From NCBI GenBank assembly GCA_015999875.1, contig JAECRG010000001.1, positions 607,330 through 671,329 on the forward strand: 64,000 bases of DNA. The letters run 5' to 3'. Positions 58,555 to 64,000 of the stretch are shown one piece after another. Below the pieces are notes generated by a model. That model was not told the origin of the DNA and did no database searches. It was given only the letters and a program-made list of their open reading frames with translations. The stretch comes from Candidatus Saccharimonadota bacterium. GTDB taxonomy: Bacteria > Patescibacteriota > Saccharimonadia > Saccharimonadales > Saccharimonadaceae. The translations under genes and the position numbers were made by a program. Position 1 is the stretch's first letter. Every line of letters begins with the position of its first letter.

Positions 58555-61500
58555 TCATCTCCCCTTCCTGTCGCCAGCGTCTATATGAAGATGGTTGCAT
58601 GCATCTTCAAAATGGAGGTTGCCAGCAGCCACTACATCAATTTCAGAAGGCGGGTTATTTGTAAGATTAAAGTTGCCGCAGCCTTTTTGGCCGACACCGC
58701 CAAGAGTTTTATGGCCTCTTTTGGCAAGGTTCTTGAGCCAATCACGTGAATACGAATCCACTACTGAAGTACAGTTGGCGTCAAACGTAATATTGTCGCA
58801 GGACTTTCCTCCACTTATTTCCGAGATGCCGTTGATGTCTATTGCTCCACCCTTCGGGTGCTGGCCGTTATCGCATGGTACATCTATCCTATCCTCTATA
58901 AAACCAAAGTTATTGAGTACGATCTTGTACTTCTCTGCGTTATCTAGGATTACCTGGAGCAGCTCTGCCTTGAGTTCGTAGGGCCCACCACAGAAGCTTG
59001 TCGCTTGGCCGGTCTCTGCGTATTTTGTTAGCGCTGGTTTTGTGCCCGCCATATTAAACTCTATGTTTGGATTCTCAAGTATTTGTTTGGCAAGCTTACG
59101 GGAATCACCACTTGCAGCTGTATCTGCGGATTCTTCTTCTGCCGGGTTATCCATGTCATCGTTGGTGTTGAATGCGGAAGTGTACGCACGATATATCTTG
59201 TATACCGCCGGGCGACAACGCTCTTGAGCTTTTTCGAGCCCAACTCCGTCTTGAGGTTTATCATTCTCACTGGCAGGACATGCATTTGCATCGATACATT
59301 CTCTACCGGTAGACTGATAATCTTCTTCTACCAGGCCATCGAGAAAGCTCTTCTCTAAGCCATCAGGGTCGCCGAAGTGGGCGTTGCGGCCCTCGCCATC
59401 ACCATAGCGACAGAAGCGATACCAGTGTGCGTAGGTTCTAGTATCTTGTAGTATATCACCACCATTATCATCCTTATTCTCTGGGTAGTCGATCTGGTCT
59501 TCGGCTGTAGGAGGAAAAGGAGTAGTGGCCAGTGTTGCGGATGTCTGGTTGCCTGTAGGAGTGGCAGTATCTACGGATGCAAGCTGATCATCGTCAGGTG
59601 TCTTGGTGCCGAGCACTGCACTAATCCGCTCTTCGCCAATTGCTCGAAACAGCGACTTTTGTGCTTCGGCGGTAGTAACTGGCTCTCCTGTCGACGGTAC
59701 GATTTGTTTATGCTCGATCATCCAGTCGGCTAGCACTTCTGGATCGGCATTAAGTTCTTCTGTTGTTAGTCCGTAGCGCGGGTTGCAGTTTAGATCGGCG
59801 AAATTAAGATTTATTTCAGTGAAACTAGGGTCTGTGCATTTTTGAAAGCGGTCTATAGGGGATGCTGTATTTGCTTTTGCTGTAGGAGATATAGCACTGG
59901 CCGCGGTAGCGAGAATATTTGGAGCCATCGCGAGCATCGTGCCTCCGTTTTTTGTGGCGGTATTTAGCATAGGATAGAACGACCCTGCGAGTGAACCGAG
60001 GAATGAGTACTTGTTGTAGGCATTGAACGGATCATCTCTTGCCTCGAGACGAGCAATTTCATCATACTGATTGTTTGTTTCGGCAGTAAGTGTCATGTAG
60101 TCTGCAACTGCCTCTTTGGTAGAAAGAGGTGCGAGACCCTTGCTGCTCGCGGTACTTCCTAGTAGGCCACCTACGCCGGAGCCTGTCGCTTGGCCTAGGT
60201 CATAACCGTCTTCAGGGAGCTCTCCTTCGGCCATGTCTTTGAGGTATGACTGGAGATATGCCATTGCAAAGTATGCAGCCAGCCCAAACGCTGCGACTGT
60301 GCCAACTTTTAGCCCGGCACGTATAAGTCCACCCGAAAATGCAATAGCTACCGCTCCCACAATGAGTCCTACGCCGCGTACATATACACTCTGTACGACA
60401 GAGCATGTTTTTTGACCACCTATCACGGAACTCATTTTATCGGAAAGCTTTTGTAAGAATGAGGCACCTAGTCCTATCCCTACTGCATTTTGCGTGCTAC
60501 GAAATGTCGATTCTTCTACGGCACCGTAGGCTGAAGCGCGATACATCTGGGAGTCATAGGCATTTTTCCCCTCGTCGGGATTTGCGATTGTTTGTTGAAA
60601 CGGTGTTGCATCCTGGGGGTCATAAACACCTGCTTCATTTGTCCACTCACCCTCTTTCATAGCCGCGGATTGGTCGAGTACATCTTTCCTCAAATCTTGA
60701 TGTGAGAATTTCTCGCCCATATATTCGACTGCTTCTGGTGTTGCCGCACCTGCGATTATAGAATCTGAGGTATTGAGTGCTATGAACCCAAGGCGAATAT
60801 ACTGACTATATTTTACAACTTTTGACGCTGCGGATACGAGACGAAGCATTTTCATGACAGAACAGTACGTGTCTACGTCTCCTGCAATATTGACTGCGTT
60901 CATGCCTTTAGTGAGTAATCCACCCGTTGCTTTTTTGCCAAGCTTGTTTAATTGGGATGAATCGGGTTCTTCGTTAAGCATTTTGATCTTATCTTCACCC
61001 TCTATCCTCCTACCATCTTCATCAACCCAGTCGCCATTTTCGTTTTTTGTGGCAGTTTTTCCACCTATTGAGCCATTTCCTTCTTTTACAGCTGACTCGA
61101 ATTGGCCATCCATAGCCTTTTTGTCACCACTTAGCTTTCTGGCTTTCGTGATCTTCATCTTTTCCATGACCTTTTTTATGGCTCCGCCAGTCATCGATGT
61201 ATGACGGGCGTTGAATGACTTAAAGAGCATGGTTCTAAACTGAGCGCTTTTACGCATTTCTATGTCGTAGTTGCGTGCATCCACTGTCACCACTTCTTTT
61301 GTTCTGCCGTCTGCGCTCACCTTGTCGTATTCGATAGCTTCGACGGCATTGCGTCCAAGCATGTTTTTCTTGCGCTCCTCTGCTGCGGGGCGCACTCGAA
61401 AACCTGCATCTTCAAGCTTTTTAACTTGTTTGTCGCTCATGGTTGCGAAGCGGCATTTTATAGTAATGACTTTATTACAAACACCCTTTGTTCGCGTGAC

Positions 61501-61971
61501 AGGTTTCATTTTTTTCTTAAAAAGTACACTCTGGTTTTTGTCTTGAGCAGTCATCGTATCGTTCATGTCTTCTTTGAACGTAGACATACCTTGCACGAAG
61601 CCGATAGCTGGTCCGAAGCTGGCGATACCGAAGAATCCAAATCCAGCCAAGGCAGAGAGGATGATACCGAGTGGCCCCTTTTGCTTTACAAAATTAAGCG
61701 CTTTTGTTTTTCGAGAAGACGTCGTGTCCTCTCCTTTTTCCGTGGAGTTTACGGGCGTAGCGGGTGCAGGGGGCTGGGACTCTCGATTGTTGAGGGCGGA
61801 AATATTTGCGTTTTCATCTGTCGGGTCTGCAGAAGTGCCAAAGTTGCGCTCAATATCGGCCAGTGCACTTTGCTCAGCTTGATTTAGACTCGAGCTTTGC
61901 GCGACCTTAGCGTCCCAGTTTGCTTGGCCTGGGTTGCGAACGTCATCTTTTTCTGGCGTGAGTGTTGGCAT
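58555..61971 (-). CDS. Large membrane protein with C-terminal M15-like peptidase (VirB6-like, cassette A gene 1)
   Basis: An 1138-residue protein homologous to the 981-residue protein at 52156-55101: both share the helix after a ~70-residue N-terminus (GPLGIILSALAGFGFFGIAS), a conserved ~200-residue region, a pair of membrane helices (YVRGVGLIVGAVAIAFSGGL) and YDEIARLEARDDPFNAYNKY with YSFLGSLAGSFYPML. The last ~110 residues have HPKGGAIDI near residue 1038 (H-x6-D) and HLHID near residue 1128, the metal motif of M15 D,D-/L,D-carboxypeptidases, where its paralogue has M23. It therefore has a different cutting chemistry at the same place. It follows VirB4 by 7 bp. Role: inferred transport channel component able to breach peptidoglycan. 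Confidence 0.75.
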   Translation of the reverse strand: MPTLTPEKDDVRNPGQANWDAKVAQSSSLNQAEQSALADIERNFGTSADPTDENANISALNNRESQPPAPATPVNSTEKGEDTTSSRKTKALNFVKQKGPLGIILSALAGFGFFGIASFGPAIGFVQGMSTFKEDMNDTMTAQDKNQSVLFKKKMKPVTRTKGVCNKVITIKCRFATMSDKQVKKLEDAGFRVRPAAEERKKNMLGRNAVEAIEYDKVSADGRTKEVVTVDARNYDIEMRKSAQFRTMLFKSFNARHTSMTGGAIKKVMEKMKITKARKLSGDKKAMDGQFESAVKEGNGSIGGKTATKNENGDWVDEDGRRIEGEDKIKMLNEEPDSSQLNKLGKKATGGLLTKGMNAVNIAGDVDTYCSVMKMLRLVSAASKVVKYSQYIRLGFIALNTSDSIIAGAATPEAVEYMGEKFSHQDLRKDVLDQSAAMKEGEWTNEAGVYDPQDATPFQQTIANPDEGKNAYDSQMYRASAYGAVEESTFRSTQNAVGIGLGASFLQKLSDKMSSVIGGQKTCSVVQSVYVRGVGLIVGAVAIAFSGGLIRAGLKVGTVAAFGLAAYFAMAYLQSYLKDMAEGELPEDGYDLGQATGSGVGGLLGSTASSKGLAPLSTKEAVADYMTLTAETNNQYDEIARLEARDDPFNAYNKYSFLGSLAGSFYPMLNTATKNGGTMLAMAPNILATAASAISPTAKANTASPIDRFQKCTDPSFTEINLNFADLNCNPRYGLTTEELNADPEVLADWMIEHKQIVPSTGEPVTTAEAQKSLFRAIGEERISAVLGTKTPDDDQLASVDTATPTGNQTSATLATTPFPPTAEDQIDYPENKDDNGGDILQDTRTYAHWYRFCRYGDGEGRNAHFGDPDGLEKSFLDGLVEEDYQSTGRECIDANACPASENDKPQDGVGLEKAQERCRPAVYKIYRAYTSAFNTNDDMDNPAEEESADTAASGDSRKLAKQILENPNIEFNMAGTKPALTKYAETGQATSFCGGPYELKAELLQVILDNAEKYKIVLNNFGFIEDRIDVPCDNGQHPKGGAIDINGISEISGGKSCDNITFDANCTSVVDSYSRDWLKNLAKRGHKTLGGVGQKGCGNFNLTNNPPSEIDVVAAGNLHFEDACNHLHIDAGDRKGR

Positions 61972-61978
61972 ATTGAAA

Positions 61979-63799
61979 CTATGTCTGTTGCTGCTTTAGT
62001 TGTTCGAGCGGAGTGGTGCTTACGAGTTGGATTTCCGTTTGGCTAGCAATGATTTGAATATGGACGTGGTTTTGGCCTGCAAAGAACAGCCCCTGCCCTA
62101 CCGGGAAGTTTGCGAGCCGTTTCTTTTCTTCTTCTGTGAGTTTAAACACGTCACTCAGTACGTCGACAGCACTTGATGATTGCTTGAGTAGAAGCTGCAT
62201 AGACGAGTTGGCGACAATCGCACGGCCCATCTTGCTGCCCATAAAGTCTTCAACGTCCTGGGTGATAGTGGTGATGCCAAGGTAGTACTTACGAGCGCGT
62301 TTCGCGAGACTGAAGAGGAAGTTGGCTGAATCCTCATACTTCATAAGCTGCCATGCCTCGTCCACGATCAACATGCGTTTTTTGCGCTGTGAGCGAGTAA
62401 TATTCCAAATGTGACTTAGTACGATGTACATAGCGACTGGTCGAAGCTCATCCTCCAGGTCGCGGATATTGAACACGACCATTGAGTTGTTTATCTCAAT
62501 ATTGCTTTGTTGTGAGAAGATACCCGCGAAAGTGCCTGAGGTGTATTTGCGCAAGCGCTGAGCAAGTTTAGGGCCAGTGCCACCCATATGAAGCAATGTG
62601 TCGTACAAGTCGGCCATAGTTGGTGGCATAGAATTGTGTGTCAGCGGATCACTTGTGATACCGAGGCGTGCGTAAGTATCTATCAATGCTTGGTCGAGAT
62701 CAGCCTCTTCTTCTGGAGAGAGAGTTACGTTTGTGTTTGTGGCGGTAGCGCCACCAAGCATGAGTCGCAATAAACCGTGTAATGTGACGAGATTCGCGCG
62801 CAGTGCATCATCGGCTTCGTCGGTATCAATTACTTTTGGTAGATCAAACGGATTGATGCGCACATCCGAGCTCAGGCTGAGGCGCACATAACTACCACCT
62901 ACTGCATCGCTGAGGCGCTGGTATTCGTTTTCTGGATCGATGATAATCACGTCTGCCCCGGTCATCATGGAGCGTGCGGCCTCAAGTTTGACGGTAAATG
63001 ATTTACCTGCTCCGGACTTTGCAAACACCACCATATTGGCATTTTCTAGTGTAAAGCGATCGAAGATAACTAGCCCGTTGTTGTGCATGTTTATGCCATA
63101 TAGGATGCCTTTTTCTTGTGTGAGGTCGGCACTCGTGAACGGGAACGAGGTAGAGATAGCGCCCGTGTTCATGTTGCGGCGAATCTGCAGCTGGTCCATA
63201 AGCTGCGGCACTGTGCTATTGAGCCCTTGTTCTTGTTGAGAGCTTGCCACCTTACTGAAGACAAGTTGTTGGCCAAAGAGTGTCTCTATTTTGTTTTGTA
63301 CAAACACAAGATCGTCCATACTATCTGCATACAGTGTAATGTAGAGGCCATAGCGGAAGAACTTTTCGCTACCGACCTGTAGTTCATCTCGGAGCTCTTC
63401 GGCGTCTTGCAGGGCTGCCTCGAGGCCTGGATCACGTGTCTTGCCTTTTTCTTGATTGATCGACATGCTTGCTTCGAGTTGGGTAACCTTTTTGCGCAGA
63501 TTCTGCATGACTACCTGTGTGTCTACCGGGTACAAAAACATACTCACGTCGAGTACTTCATCCATATTGATGATACTACTAAGCCAGCCAGTGTAAATCT
63601 GGCGAGGATATCCATAGATATAGATTGTCCGGCCGTACTTGGTACCTAAGCGAAAATGATCAGCATGAAATTCTAGGCTGCTTGGTGCGATGAGGTCACG
63701 TAGTGTATTAACACCCTTAAGAAAGGCCTGCTCCACCTCTGACTGTTCACGCGCTCGCTGCTGAGCAGCTATATCAACTGCGTCTTGTCGTTTTGCCAT
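61979..63799 (-). CDS. virB4: Type IV secretion/conjugation ATPase VirB4 (TraC-like)
   Basis: A 606-residue cytoplasmic ATPase that powers assembly or substrate movement in type IV secretion. The N-terminal ~230 residues (HFRLGTKYGRTIYIYGYPRQ; a helical coiled middle) precede Walker A FAKSGAGKSFTVKLEAARS near residue 259 and the strand DVIIIDPENEYQRLSDAVGG, typical of VirB4. The region KKRMLIVDEAWQLMKYED near residue 480 is Walker B, then GITTITQDVEDFMGS, the motif shared by VirB4/TraC. Its ATG overlaps the upstream stop (TAATG). It heads the cassette A genes, anchoring the locus as T4SS-like; other core genes (VirB3-like, coupling protein) may lie beyond the right edge. Confidence 0.93.
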   Translation of the reverse strand: MAKRQDAVDIAAQQRAREQSEVEQAFLKGVNTLRDLIAPSSLEFHADHFRLGTKYGRTIYIYGYPRQIYTGWLSSIINMDEVLDVSMFLYPVDTQVVMQNLRKKVTQLEASMSINQEKGKTRDPGLEAALQDAEELRDELQVGSEKFFRYGLYITLYADSMDDLVFVQNKIETLFGQQLVFSKVASSQQEQGLNSTVPQLMDQLQIRRNMNTGAISTSFPFTSADLTQEKGILYGINMHNNGLVIFDRFTLENANMVVFAKSGAGKSFTVKLEAARSMMTGADVIIIDPENEYQRLSDAVGGSYVRLSLSSDVRINPFDLPKVIDTDEADDALRANLVTLHGLLRLMLGGATATNTNVTLSPEEEADLDQALIDTYARLGITSDPLTHNSMPPTMADLYDTLLHMGGTGPKLAQRLRKYTSGTFAGIFSQQSNIEINNSMVVFNIRDLEDELRPVAMYIVLSHIWNITRSQRKKRMLIVDEAWQLMKYEDSANFLFSLAKRARKYYLGITTITQDVEDFMGSKMGRAIVANSSMQLLLKQSSSAVDVLSDVFKLTEEEKKRLANFPVGQGLFFAGQNHVHIQIIASQTEIQLVSTTPLEQLKQQQT

Positions 63800-64000
63800 T
63801 ATCCTACTCCTCCTCCGAGATTTGGTCGTCCGGATTCGCCATCACCTTTGCGAACATAGGTGAATGTGTTGTTTTCGAAGTTTCCGAGAGGCTCACGTAC
63901 GGCTGTGTCGGGGTTGTAGTAGTTGTAGTACAGCTCGCCGAGTTGTTTTGTAGTAAGTTGTGTACAGTGCACACCCATCTGGAAAAGGCCACTCGTGACA
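63799..64000 (-). CDS. C-terminal end of a protein preceding virB4 (partial)
   Basis: The last ~66 residues of a gene that enters from the right edge: in frame from 63999 it reads ...VTSGLFQMGVHCTQLTTKQL, then GELYYNYYNPDTAVREPLGN and ends GRPNLGGGVG with TAA at 63801-63799, overlapping the virB4 ATG (TAATG). Another open frame here (62 residues) is Thr/Ser-rich and less plausible because it lacks this coupling. The G-x-L-Y-Y-N-Y-Y-N-P pattern is common near the ends of VirB4-associated TraC-type proteins in Gram-positive systems, but the visible part is too short for a firm family call. Confidence 0.6.
   Translation of the reverse strand, partial: VTSGLFQMGVHCTQLTTKQLGELYYNYYNPDTAVREPLGNFENNTFTYVRKGDGESGRPNLGGGVG

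Noticed and set aside
63804-63992. A 62-codon minus-strand frame at the right edge
   Set aside because: Its composition is Thr/Ser-rich and not coupled to virB4, whereas the adjacent frame ends in TAATG at the virB4 start and gives a sensible C-terminus.
49620-64000. Prophage, because of phage-tail-type lysozyme domains
   Set aside because: No capsid, terminase, portal or tail genes are present; VirB4 and membrane proteins show a type IV secretion-like locus, where such lysozymes are common.

Overview
The window looks like a chromosomal segment, including the replication origin, from a streamlined Candidate Phyla Radiation bacterium, most likely a Candidatus Saccharibacteria (TM7) member or close relative. 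This rests on extreme compaction (almost no intergenic DNA, convergent genes sharing stop codons), a very short rpmH next to dnaA, standard-code use of TGA as stop (which argues against SR1/Gracilibacteria), and a VirB4 locus loaded with peptidoglycan hydrolases. The assignment is inferred from gene content, not from a marker-gene search. No tRNA, rRNA, CRISPR array or insertion sequence was found, and no gene-free stretch exceeds 300 bases.

Layout. 1-1650: the end of a membrane-anchored VanW/YoaR-like protein and a LexA-type DNA-binding protein without its peptidase half. 1593-43475: a roughly 42-kb surface-glycan region. It holds an initiating sugar-phosphate transferase (2987-4423), about eight glycosyltransferases, glmS, galE, a cytidylyltransferase, and the complete dTDP-L-rhamnose set (rfbB at 10603; a fused rfbC-rfbD and rfbA at 18867-21163). 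It also has a Wzy-type polymerase/ligase, a Wzx flippase, and a Wzm/Wzt-type ABC exporter in one operon with a MenD-like TPP enzyme and an epimerase-pyruvyltransferase fusion. Embedded in it are three tandem NUDIX genes, a five-gene operon of unknown product (HAD, ATP-grasp, nucleotidyltransferase-like, PLP enzyme, dehydrogenase; 13883-18623), a secreted repeat protein (31632-33545), and an isolated sucCD pair.

43482-49636: the classic origin block. jag/khpB, yidC, rnpA and rpmH run leftward; dnaA, dnaN and recF run rightward. DnaA boxes lie both upstream of dnaA and between dnaA and dnaN.

49620-64000: a leftward type IV secretion-like locus. After the tail of an unidentified upstream protein and a VirB4 ATPase come two tandem, diverged copies of the same four-gene cassette: large membrane protein with a C-terminal peptidoglycan peptidase; secreted phage-tail-type lysozyme plus NlpC/P60-like protein; PEGA-like membrane protein; small membrane protein. 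One copy carries an M15-like and an added Amidase_3 domain, the other an M23 domain. This is the most distinctive system in the window and could be a cell-wall-breaching machine for an epibiont.

A recurrent regulatory theme is a -10 element (often TGn-extended) only 6-9 nt upstream of the start codon with no ribosome binding site, which predicts many leaderless mRNAs.
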